A stretch of DNA of 64,000 nt from Puteibacter caeruleilacunae (GTDB lineage: Bacteria > Bacteroidota > Bacteroidia > Bacteroidales > Prolixibacteraceae), in contig SJCO01000001.1 in the NCBI GenBank assembly GCA_005217565.1, positions 499,893-563,892 on the forward strand. Direction: 5' to 3'. The position numbers were made by a program, and so were the translations under genes. Positions within the stretch are counted from its first letter, which is position 1. Each line of letters starts with the position of its first letter. A model generated the notes under the pieces. It made no database searches and was not told the origin of the DNA. It saw only the letters and a program-made list of their open reading frames with translations. Shown here in pieces: positions 55,148-63,410 of this stretch.

Positions 55148-56089
55148 ATGAAGATTAAAGGAACATTTCTAGATGAAATAAGTCACGATATCCCGCATCA
55201 GAATTGGGGCCGAAAAGAATGGAATAACGATTTCAAAAATATGAAGAATGCTGGCATTGATACAGTTATACTTATTCGAAGTGGTTATCAGAAATGGCAA
55301 ACATTTAATTCAAAGGTAATTGGACAGGAGATGGGAGCTTATGTTCCACCAGTTGATCTAGTGCAGATGTTTTTAGAGTTGAGTGAGGAGCATGGTTTAG
55401 ATTTCTATTTTGGGACATATGATACCGGTCGGTATTGGGTGTCGGGAGATTACCAGAAAGAGGTTGATATAAACAAAAGACTGATTGATGAAGTGTGGAG
55501 TAGATATGGGCATTTAAAAGCATTTAAGGGCTGGTATCTTTCTCAGGAATGTAGCAGGAAGACTGGAAAAATAATTGATTTGTATGCTAGTCTCGGAAAG
55601 CATTGTAAGGAAGTCTCGGGAGGTTTGCCAACCTTAATCTCTCCATACATAGATGGTGTTAAGAATATTAGTCAGTATGATGCTAACACCTCTAGAGCAA
55701 ATGGAGTTACATTGACTCAGCACGAACGCGATTGGAGTGAGATATTTGACGGTATCCGTGAAGGAGTTGATATTGTAGCTTTTCAAGATGGTCATGTGGG
55801 TTATGATGAGTTGGTTGATTTTCTTAGCCTTAATAAAGAGATGGCAGATCGTTATGGACTAACTTGTTGGACTAACTCAGAGACTTTTGATAGGGATATG
55901 CCAATTAAATTTTTACCGATTAAGTGGGAAAAATTACGACTGAAGCTTGAGGCAGCGGCAAAAGCAGGAATTGAGGATGCAATCACCTTTGAATTCTCCC
56001 ATTTCATGAGTCCGCAGAGTGCTTATCTACAGGCGGGGCATTTGTACAATCGTTATTTGGAGTATATCAACGAGACCAAGCTTTTCTGA
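55148..56089 (+). CDS. DUF4434 (TIM-barrel-like) protein
   Basis: 313 aa, no signal peptide, so cytoplasmic. The N-terminus KGTFLDEISHDIPHQNWG is characteristic of DUF4434, a family with a glycosidase-like (beta/alpha)8 fold. Later motifs, YFGTYDTGRYW, GWYLSQECS and DIVAFQDGHVG, place Asp/Glu residues at strand ends, as expected for a glycoside-active barrel. No reaction has been established for the family. It is translated just after the symporter and before the epimerase, so it may process the imported sugar. Confidence 0.8.
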   Translation: MKIKGTFLDEISHDIPHQNWGRKEWNNDFKNMKNAGIDTVILIRSGYQKWQTFNSKVIGQEMGAYVPPVDLVQMFLELSEEHGLDFYFGTYDTGRYWVSGDYQKEVDINKRLIDEVWSRYGHLKAFKGWYLSQECSRKTGKIIDLYASLGKHCKEVSGGLPTLISPYIDGVKNISQYDANTSRANGVTLTQHERDWSEIFDGIREGVDIVAFQDGHVGYDELVDFLSLNKEMADRYGLTCWTNSETFDRDMPIKFLPIKWEKLRLKLEAAAKAGIEDAITFEFSHFMSPQSAYLQAGHLYNRYLEYINETKLF

Positions 56090-56120
56090 TATAACAAAAC
56101 AGCATTCAAATTTTAAACAA

Positions 56121-57299
56121 ATGAAGATACAAGAATTAAAAGAGCAATATAAGCGTGAACTCCTGGATAATGTTGTTCCATTTTGGTTGGAAAATTCTCT
56201 TGATAAAGTAAATGGGGGATACTATACTTGCTTGGATCGAGAAGGAAATGTTTTTGATACAGATAAGTTTATTTGGTTGCAAGCAAGGCAGGTGTGGTTA
56301 TTTGCGAAATTATATAATGAGGTTGAAAGAAATCCCGAATGGCTGGAGTGTGCAATACATGGAGCAGATTTTCTGATGAAGTATGGTAATGATGGAAAGC
56401 ACAATTGGTATTTTTCATTAAGGGAAGATGGGGAACCATTGATTCAACCATATAATATCTTTTCAGATTGTTTTGCTGTGATGGCCTTTGGACAGCTTAG
56501 TAAGGCTACAAATAATGAGAAGTATTCATCGCTAGCCTTGAAAACATTTGAAAATATCATTAAGCGAAAAGATAATCCTAAAGGAGCTTACAATAAAGTG
56601 TATCCCAATACTCGACCTTTAAAGAATTTTGCTCTGCCTATGATTCTGTGTAATCTGGCTTTAGAAATAGAACATTTACTAGATGCCAATTTTGTTAAAG
56701 AAATTACGGGAGATCTGATTGGAGAGGTGATGGATGTGTTTTATCGTCCAGAACTTGATTTAGTTGTTGAAAATGTTACTCCTGAAGGAAATTTATCAGA
56801 CAGTTTTGATGGACGATTATTGAATCCTGGTCACGCCATTGAAGCCATGTGGTTTATGATGGATTTAGGAGAGAGATTTAATGATAAAGGATTGATTACT
56901 AAAGCAACGGAAATTACTTTGTCGACATTGAATAAAGGCTGGGATGAAAAGTGGGGAGGAATTTATTACTTCTTAGATCGAAATGGTTGTCCTCCACAAC
57001 AATTGGAATGGGATCAGAAACTATGGTGGGTTCACATTGAAACGCTCATAAGTTTATTAAAAGGATACTATCATACCGAGAATATTGAGTGTCTTAAGTG
57101 GTTTGAAAAAGTACATGAGTATACTTGGAAGCATTTTAAAGATGCTGATTTTGGAGAGTGGTACGGTTATTTGAATCGTAGAGGAGAAGTGCTATTGCCA
57201 TTGAAAGGTGGAAAATGGAAAGGCTGTTTTCATGTTCCTAGGGGATTGTATCAATGTTGGAAGACATTGGAGCGAATTGAGAACAAAATGAAGTGTTAG
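56121..57299 (+). CDS. N-acylglucosamine 2-epimerase (AGE/RnBP family)
   Basis: 392 aa from ATG 56121, 31 bp after the DUF4434 stop; upstream frame starts lie inside that gene. The alpha/alpha barrel carries family segments GGYYTCLDREG, WLQARQVWLFAKLY, LNPGHAIEAMWF, KLWWVHIETL and GCFHVPRGLY; the His residues in the last three are the catalytic or substrate-contact set. The match is closer to GlcNAc 2-epimerase (renin-binding protein) than to cellobiose 2-epimerase. It should interconvert GlcNAc and ManNAc, the step linking sialic acid or ManNAc breakdown to GlcNAc use. ATP is usually only an activator. Confidence 0.88.
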   Translation: MKIQELKEQYKRELLDNVVPFWLENSLDKVNGGYYTCLDREGNVFDTDKFIWLQARQVWLFAKLYNEVERNPEWLECAIHGADFLMKYGNDGKHNWYFSLREDGEPLIQPYNIFSDCFAVMAFGQLSKATNNEKYSSLALKTFENIIKRKDNPKGAYNKVYPNTRPLKNFALPMILCNLALEIEHLLDANFVKEITGDLIGEVMDVFYRPELDLVVENVTPEGNLSDSFDGRLLNPGHAIEAMWFMMDLGERFNDKGLITKATEITLSTLNKGWDEKWGGIYYFLDRNGCPPQQLEWDQKLWWVHIETLISLLKGYYHTENIECLKWFEKVHEYTWKHFKDADFGEWYGYLNRRGEVLLPLKGGKWKGCFHVPRGLYQCWKTLERIENKMKC

Positions 57300-57318
57300 A
57301 ATACTTAAACCTATACCT

Positions 57319-59202
57319 ATGAAAAAAATTGTGTTGTTGTTTTGGGTGCTTTGTGGATTACTAAGTAATGCACAGAACTCTCAAGAGTATGATAAAATTG
57401 ATGTCGTTGTGATTGGAGGAGGAGCTAGTGGTACTATGGCTGGTATTCAATCGGCACGATTGGGGGTTAAAACCTTAATCGTAGAGCAGGGACCTTGGCT
57501 TGGAGGGATGCTTACTTCTGCTGGAGTTAGTGCAATTGATGGAAATCATAATCTGCATTCCGGATTGTGGAATGAATTCAGAGAGAGTCTTTATGATTAT
57601 TATGGAGGAGCAGAGGGGGTTAAAACAGGTTGGGTTAGTAATGTTCTTTTTGAGCCTTCTGTAGGTGCTGATATTCTTGAAAAAATGGTTTCAAAGGAGC
57701 CGAATCTTAAAGTTCTATTTCAGAGTAAGCTGACAAAGCTTGAAAAACGATCGAAAGGGTGGATGCTATATATACTAACCAATGGTGTTGAGAAGAAAGT
57801 TGCGGCTAATGTATTAATTGATGGAACGGAACTGGGAGACGTTGCAAAGATGGCCGGAGTTGATTACTCGATTGGTATGGATGCGCGCCAGACTACAGGA
57901 GAGGAGATTGCTTCAACAAAGGGCAATGATATTATTCAAGATTTGACTTATGTGGTGATATTAAAAGATTTTGGAGAGGGGGCTGATAAGACAATAGCAA
58001 TGCCAAAGGATTATGATCCAAATCCGTTTTATTGCACATGCAAAGGCAGATGCGATGAAGATTCAGTGAGTCGCACATTGTGGGAATGTGATCATATGAT
58101 GAAATACGGTGGATTACCGAACAACAAAGTGATGATAAACTGGCCAATTTATGGCAATGATTATTATTTGAATATAATTGAGTTAAGTGAGGCAGAAAGG
58201 GAGAGACAACTAGAAAAAGCAAAATGGTTCACACGATGTTATATCTATTATCTTCAGACTGAATTGGGATTTAAGAACTATGGTATTGCGGAAGGTGAAT
58301 TTCCAACAGAAGATGGATTTCCAATGATTCCTTATCATCGAGAATCAAGACGTATAAAAGGGAAAGTACTATTTACTGTAAATGATTTGGCAAAGCCATT
58401 TTCGCAGAAAAATAAATTATATCGAACAGGTATTGCTGTTGGTGACTATCCAATTGATCATCATCATGCCGCTTATCATGGAGATATGGATCTACCGGAT
58501 CTTCATTTTTATCCTGTTCCTAGTTATTCATTGCCTTTGGGAACCTTAATTCCCGAGACTGTTGAGGATTTGATTGTAGCAGAAAAGTCAATATCAGTTA
58601 CTAATATTGTGAATGGAACGACACGTTTGCAGCCTGTATGCATGTTAATAGGACAAGCAGCTGGAGCTACCGCGGCCATTGCAGTGCAAAAAGATACAAG
58701 CCCTTCGGGTGTTAATGTTCGTGATATCCAAAGTACTTTACTTGATGCGCAAGCTTATTTGATGCCCTATTTTGATGTACACCCAACGGATAAGGAGTTT
58801 AAGGCTATTCAGCGAATTGGTGCAACCGGATTTCTAAAAGGTGAAGGGAAGAATATAAGTTGGCAAAATCTTACTTTGTTTTATCCCGATTCTGTAATAA
58901 CCAAGGAGGCAATAAACTCTGGATTAAAAGATTTAAAGTTGGATTTTTGCTTAGCAAATAAAAATACTGGAGTTTCTAAAGCAGAAACTGTTGATGTTAT
59001 AAATGCTATCCGTAAATGTCAGCAAAAAAGTAAATTACGATTAAAGAACTTCGAAGAGTACTGTAAGCAACAGAACTATAAGGGAATTTTGTCAGGAGAC
59101 AATATTACTCGAAGACAATTTGCTTTCTTGCTTGATTACTTCTGTGATCCATTTCACTATTGGAATATTGATATTAAAGGTGAATTTGAAATGATGAAAT
59201 AA
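57319..59202 (+). CDS. Exported FAD-dependent oxidoreductase (FAD_oxidored/PF12831-type)
   Basis: 627 aa. An N-terminal signal peptide (residues 1-18, ending LSNA) exports it. The dinucleotide-binding fold starts VVVIGGGASGTMAGIQSARLG (about 29-50) and is followed by EQGPWLGGMLTSAG. The C-terminal 120 residues resemble an S-layer-homology-like repeat (HPTDKEFKAIQRIGATGFLKG). Members of this family accompany sugar-utilisation genes in Bacteroidetes, and their electron acceptor and substrate are unknown. An exported flavoprotein needs flavin loading outside or folded (Tat) export; the signal looks Sec-type. It is 19 bp after the epimerase. Confidence 0.85.
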   Translation: MKKIVLLFWVLCGLLSNAQNSQEYDKIDVVVIGGGASGTMAGIQSARLGVKTLIVEQGPWLGGMLTSAGVSAIDGNHNLHSGLWNEFRESLYDYYGGAEGVKTGWVSNVLFEPSVGADILEKMVSKEPNLKVLFQSKLTKLEKRSKGWMLYILTNGVEKKVAANVLIDGTELGDVAKMAGVDYSIGMDARQTTGEEIASTKGNDIIQDLTYVVILKDFGEGADKTIAMPKDYDPNPFYCTCKGRCDEDSVSRTLWECDHMMKYGGLPNNKVMINWPIYGNDYYLNIIELSEAERERQLEKAKWFTRCYIYYLQTELGFKNYGIAEGEFPTEDGFPMIPYHRESRRIKGKVLFTVNDLAKPFSQKNKLYRTGIAVGDYPIDHHHAAYHGDMDLPDLHFYPVPSYSLPLGTLIPETVEDLIVAEKSISVTNIVNGTTRLQPVCMLIGQAAGATAAIAVQKDTSPSGVNVRDIQSTLLDAQAYLMPYFDVHPTDKEFKAIQRIGATGFLKGEGKNISWQNLTLFYPDSVITKEAINSGLKDLKLDFCLANKNTGVSKAETVDVINAIRKCQQKSKLRLKNFEEYCKQQNYKGILSGDNITRRQFAFLLDYFCDPFHYWNIDIKGEFEMMK

Positions 59203-59209
59203 TAAAATC

Positions 59210-60004
59210 ATGAGAATTAGGCGTTTGTATTATGTTTTGATAATAGGATTGTTAATTGAATCATGTTCAATTGATCCTATTGTAATTGCACATAGAGGAG
59301 CTTCAGGATATGCTATCGAAAATACAATTTCGTCGGTAGATTTAGCAATGAAATTAGACGCTGACGCGATTGAGATTGATGTGTGGAAAACAATAGATGA
59401 TTCACTGATTGTATTTCATGATCGAGATACAAAGCGATTTTCGAATGACTCACTTGTAATTCCCGCCAGTACCTACCAATCATTACGAAATTTAAAGATT
59501 CACGGTAATGACTCAATTCCACTATTAAGGGATGTATTAAAACGTCTTGATAAAACAACAACTTTAGTTATAGAAATCAAGTGTTGTTGGGAGCCTGGAG
59601 ATAGAGGGAATATCATTCCTCAGTTAAAGGAGTTACTAAAATCAACGGGTACAAAACAACAGGTAGCACTGATTGCATTTAATATTGATAGATTGATTAC
59701 TGCTAAAAAGGAGTTTCCAAAAGTTCCTATGTTCTGGATGGCATATAAAGAGGAAGCACCACAAATGATAGTTGAAAAGCTAGTTGATGCTAGATTGGAT
59801 GGCATTCATATTAACTACGATTTAGTAAAAGCTGAGTTAGTAGAGCAATTGCATCAGTCAGGCTTAAAGTGTTGGGTGTGGACTGTTAATGATTCTTGGT
59901 CGATGTACAAAATGATTAAACTAGGTGTAGATGGAATAACCACAAACTATCCGGATCGATTACTGACAAGGATCAATAATGACAGACAACCTGAGGATTC
60001 GTAA
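59210..60004 (+). CDS. Glycerophosphodiester phosphodiesterase lipoprotein
   Basis: 264 aa. Lipoprotein signal ending IESC (Cys about 20). The GDPD barrel has the catalytic IAHRGASGYAIENT, EIDVWKT and VFHDRDT, and the Glu/Lys residues of LVIEIK. It hydrolyses glycerophosphodiesters such as glycerophosphoethanolamine to glycerol-3-phosphate and an alcohol in the periplasm. It follows the flavoprotein after 7 bp and is the last gene of the operon, followed by a perfect terminator at 60061-60104. Confidence 0.92.
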   Translation: MRIRRLYYVLIIGLLIESCSIDPIVIAHRGASGYAIENTISSVDLAMKLDADAIEIDVWKTIDDSLIVFHDRDTKRFSNDSLVIPASTYQSLRNLKIHGNDSIPLLRDVLKRLDKTTTLVIEIKCCWEPGDRGNIIPQLKELLKSTGTKQQVALIAFNIDRLITAKKEFPKVPMFWMAYKEEAPQMIVEKLVDARLDGIHINYDLVKAELVEQLHQSGLKCWVWTVNDSWSMYKMIKLGVDGITTNYPDRLLTRINNDRQPEDS

Positions 60005-60060
60005 ATTTAATTCTTCAAATATCTAAGTCTTCAACGAATAATCTATCAGGGAAAATATAA

Positions 60061-60104
60061 ACGAGAATATCATTAAATAATAAGATGATATTCTCGTTTT
60101 GTTT
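60061..60104 (+). terminator. Terminator of the first sugar operon
   Basis: ACGAGAATATCAT / ATGATATTCTCGT perfect 13-bp stem, then TTTGTTTT. Confidence 0.9.
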
Positions 60105-60238
60105 TGTAGTGTTTCGAACATCTTTTACTTGCTTCGCTTAAGGGGATGTATCAACACTTGTTATTGCTTACATGATATTAATTTTTAGTTGTTGAGTAAA
60201 AAATGTTTTCTAATATAAGAGTGGCATAGAAAATTTAT

Positions 60239-60250
60239 AATAAACTTGTA
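60239..60250 (+). promoter_or_regulatory. Shared element upstream of the second ROK gene
   Basis: AATAAACTTGTA, identical to 51953-51964 and at the same distance (48 versus 47 bp) from its ROK start codon. It includes the -7-like box TAAACTTG. No clear -33 TTTG is present here, in contrast to the first copy. Confidence 0.5.
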
Positions 60251-60286
60251 GGTTGAAAGTAAAATTCTGAAGTAAGTGTTATTTGA

Positions 60287-61498
60287 ATGGACTATTTTAA
60301 GACAGAGACCAACAGAGTAAGTAAGGAAAGCAAACAGCTAGGACAAAAGCGTGAAATTATTGCATTGTTGAGAAAATCTGATCTTCCTTTAACTATTCCT
60401 GTAATCTGTAAAGAAGTTCGTTTAAGTGTTCCAACAGGTACCAAATTAGTTAATGAACTGATTGACGAGAAATTCATTGTCGAGGCAGGAAAAATTGAAA
60501 CAGAGAATGGACGAAGACCAGTTGTTTACAAAGTCAACCCACAGTGTGGTTATATCATCGGAGTTGAAATTTTACTCAAAAGGTTATCAGTATCGGTATT
60601 CGATATTGAGATGCATGAGGTCTACGTTGATAGAGATAAAAGTTTCATTCTAGAGAATACTTCAGATTGTTTAGAGTATGTAATTAACTTCCTTGAAAAG
60701 AGTATACATTCATCAGCTATACAACGAGAAAAGATTTTAGGTGTTGGAGTTGGGATCACGGGGCGTGTAAATAGCATTTCAGGAGAGTCGTATAACTTCT
60801 TTAATTTTCCAGAAGAGGGAATTACTTCATTTTTATCAAAGAAACTTCAACTTCCAGTATTTGTAGATAATGATACTCATATAATTGGACTATCCGAGTT
60901 ATTCTTTGGTCAGGCAAAAGATGTACGTAATGCCTTGATTGTAAACTTGAGTCGTGGATTGGGATTGGCAATCATTCTTAATGGTGAATTGGTTCCTGGA
61001 GACAACGGTTTCGCAGGTGAATTTGGACATATGCAGTTTGGTGATTCAACAAAGCTATGCATGTGTGGTAAAAGAGGCTGTTTAGGTATGGAAGTATCAG
61101 GATTTGCTTTAGAGGAAAATTTTAAGGAGAAAGTCGAGGAAGGTGAATCAAGCTTGCTTTTGTCTGAAAATAAAGGACTGAAGATTCGTTATGATGCTAT
61201 TCTGAATGCAGCATGGGAAGGTGATGCTTTATCAATTTCATTATTGCATGATATTGGATTTAAGTTAGGAAAAGCATTGGGGAATATTACAAATTTGCTG
61301 AATCCAGGTCAGATTATCATAGGCGGAAAGTTTGCCGTTGCGAGAGGTGTTTTAGCTGATGCTATTAAGTCGGGTATGACACATACAACATTGTCTCAGC
61401 CTTTGCGCTCGTGCCAAATATCTTTTTCCGAGATGGGCGAGAATAATGGATTGAAAGGAGCTGCAGCCCAGGTTTTATCTCATTATAGGTTGATATAA
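60287..61498 (+). CDS. ROK-family transcriptional regulator (second copy)
   Basis: 403 aa, the same length as the paralogue at 52000. Winged HTH (IPVICKEVRLSVPTGTKLVNELIDE), then the ROK domain with FVDNDTHIIG, GEFGHMQFGD and LCMCGKRGCLGME. The DNA-recognition helix SVPTGTKL is shared exactly with the first copy, so both may bind the same operators. The effector-binding part differs at many residues, which could give it a different inducer. It precedes its own SSS symporter by 45 bp. Confidence 0.92.
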   Translation: MDYFKTETNRVSKESKQLGQKREIIALLRKSDLPLTIPVICKEVRLSVPTGTKLVNELIDEKFIVEAGKIETENGRRPVVYKVNPQCGYIIGVEILLKRLSVSVFDIEMHEVYVDRDKSFILENTSDCLEYVINFLEKSIHSSAIQREKILGVGVGITGRVNSISGESYNFFNFPEEGITSFLSKKLQLPVFVDNDTHIIGLSELFFGQAKDVRNALIVNLSRGLGLAIILNGELVPGDNGFAGEFGHMQFGDSTKLCMCGKRGCLGMEVSGFALEENFKEKVEEGESSLLLSENKGLKIRYDAILNAAWEGDALSISLLHDIGFKLGKALGNITNLLNPGQIIIGGKFAVARGVLADAIKSGMTHTTLSQPLRSCQISFSEMGENNGLKGAAAQVLSHYRLI

Positions 61499-61543
61499 AT
61501 AAGAAGATCGAAAATTAAAATAAAGAATAAAATTTACTAAAAC

Positions 61544-63379
61544 ATGGATTTATCGTGGATTGATGTGAGCATCATCGGAGCCTATTTGTTAATGACAATT
61601 TTTTTAGGTTTTTGGTTGTCGAAAAAGGCGTCTAAAAACCTGGAAGCTTATTTTCTGGGAGGGAACAAAATTAAATGGTACTTTCTGGGATTATCAAACG
61701 CCTCAGGGATGTTTGATATTTCAGGAACGATGTGGACTGTAACTATTGCTTTTGTGTATGGATTGAAAAGTGTATGGATACCTTGGTTGTGGCCTGTCTG
61801 GAACCAAATATTTGTGATGGTATTCCTCGCGATTTGGATGCGTCGATCGAATGTAATGACAGGTGCACAGTGGATTACATTCCGATTTGGTGAAGGTCGC
61901 GGCGGTAGACTCTCTCATATTATCGTTGTCGTTTTTGCTGTTATTAGTGTGATCGGTTTTATTGCCTATTTCTTTGAAGGTATCGGAAAATTTGCAATTA
62001 CTTTTTTCTCGTGGGATTTATCGGCCGATTTCTTAGGTATTCACCTCTCTTCACAACAATCATATGCATTAATTATTATTGGTATTACAACGCTTTATAC
62101 TCTAAAAGGTGGTATGTTCAGTGTGGTAAGTACCGAGGTGTTACAGTTTATAATCATGACTATCGCCAGTATTGCAATTGCCGTGGTGGCTTACAATATG
62201 GTTACTGCAGATCAGATTGCAGCAGTGGTACCTGAATCTTGGGATAATATGTTCTTCTCTTGGCGTCTGGATTTGGATTGGTCTAATCTGTTCCCCGAGC
62301 TGAATGATAAGATTGCCTCTGATGGTTTCGGTTTGTTTGGTTGTCTGATTATGATGATGATTTTCAAAGGTATTTTTGCCAGTTTAGCGGGACCTGTTCC
62401 TAGTTATGATATGCAACGTATCCTTTCTACAAGAACTCCCGCAGAGGCGGCTAAAATGAGTGGATTAACTCCATTGGTATTGTACTTCCCTCGTTACTTA
62501 ATGGTAGCAGGATTTACTGTTATGGCATTGGTTTATTTGAAGCCTGAGTTGGTAGGAATGGGATCGAATATTGATTTTGAATTGGTATTGCCTTTAGCGA
62601 TTAAACGATTTGTTCCTGTTGGTCTGCAGGGCTTATTATTGGCAGGTTTGCTTGCCGCTTTCATGGGAACATTTGCCGCGTTTATTAATGCAGCTCCGGC
62701 TTATCTAGTAAACGACTTATATAAGAAATACGTGAATCCTAAAGCTTCAGATAAGCGCTTAGTAAGATACAGTTACTTGTCAAGTTTCATTTTGGTATTA
62801 ATTGGCGTTGGATTCGGTTTATTTGCAACATCATTGAATAGTCTGACTTTATGGCTTACATCTTCATTGTATGGCGGATATGCTGCAGCCAATGTGTTAA
62901 AATGGATATGGTGGCGTTTCAATGGTATGGGATACTTCTGGGGAATGGTTGGAGGTCTGTTAGGATCAGTTATTGCTCCAGCTTTGGTTCGTATATGGTT
63001 CCCAGAGGCAATTGATATCTATATCTTCCCATTGATTCTATTACTTTCATTTGGGGCGTCGTGGATTGGTACTTTAATGACCAAACCGGATGATATGGAG
63101 ACCTTAAAGAAATTCTACAAGCAGACCAAACCTTGGGGATTCTGGAAACCTGTAAAAGAGGCTGTGTTAAAAGAAGATCCTCAGTTTAAGGAGAATAAAG
63201 ATCTACCACGTGATATATTCAATATTTTGATTGGTATTGTATGGCAAATGACAATGGTAGTGTTGCCATTCTATATCATGTTGAGAAATACGCAGGCAGC
63301 AGTTATTACTATGGTAATATTCGCTGCAACTTCAATTCTATTGAAAAAATACTGGTACAATCATATCAATAAGCAATAA
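61544..63379 (+). CDS. SSS-family sodium/solute symporter (second copy)
   Basis: 611 aa, very similar to the symporter at 53301 and with exactly the same length. The differences are scattered and mostly conservative (for example VPESWDNMFFSWRL versus VPEKWDQLFFSWEL), and many codons differ synonymously, so the duplication is not recent. The LeuT-fold motifs (SNASGMFDISGT, TEVLQF) are intact. It probably imports a related or the same solute with sodium. The gene after it is on the other strand, so this second unit consists only of regulator and transporter within the window. Confidence 0.94.
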   Translation: MDLSWIDVSIIGAYLLMTIFLGFWLSKKASKNLEAYFLGGNKIKWYFLGLSNASGMFDISGTMWTVTIAFVYGLKSVWIPWLWPVWNQIFVMVFLAIWMRRSNVMTGAQWITFRFGEGRGGRLSHIIVVVFAVISVIGFIAYFFEGIGKFAITFFSWDLSADFLGIHLSSQQSYALIIIGITTLYTLKGGMFSVVSTEVLQFIIMTIASIAIAVVAYNMVTADQIAAVVPESWDNMFFSWRLDLDWSNLFPELNDKIASDGFGLFGCLIMMMIFKGIFASLAGPVPSYDMQRILSTRTPAEAAKMSGLTPLVLYFPRYLMVAGFTVMALVYLKPELVGMGSNIDFELVLPLAIKRFVPVGLQGLLLAGLLAAFMGTFAAFINAAPAYLVNDLYKKYVNPKASDKRLVRYSYLSSFILVLIGVGFGLFATSLNSLTLWLTSSLYGGYAAANVLKWIWWRFNGMGYFWGMVGGLLGSVIAPALVRIWFPEAIDIYIFPLILLLSFGASWIGTLMTKPDDMETLKKFYKQTKPWGFWKPVKEAVLKEDPQFKENKDLPRDIFNILIGIVWQMTMVVLPFYIMLRNTQAAVITMVIFAATSILLKKYWYNHINKQ

Positions 63380-63410
63380 TCACTATAAAAATTGAAGTAA
63401 CATTTTCATA

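Noticed and set aside
56019-56120. N-terminal extension of the epimerase
   Set aside because: It lies within the DUF4434 gene and does not match the family; ATG 56121 gives the normal N-terminus.
57319-59202. Flavoprotein as a Tat substrate
   Set aside because: The N-terminus lacks a twin-arginine motif; it has a Lys-Lys start typical of Sec signals.
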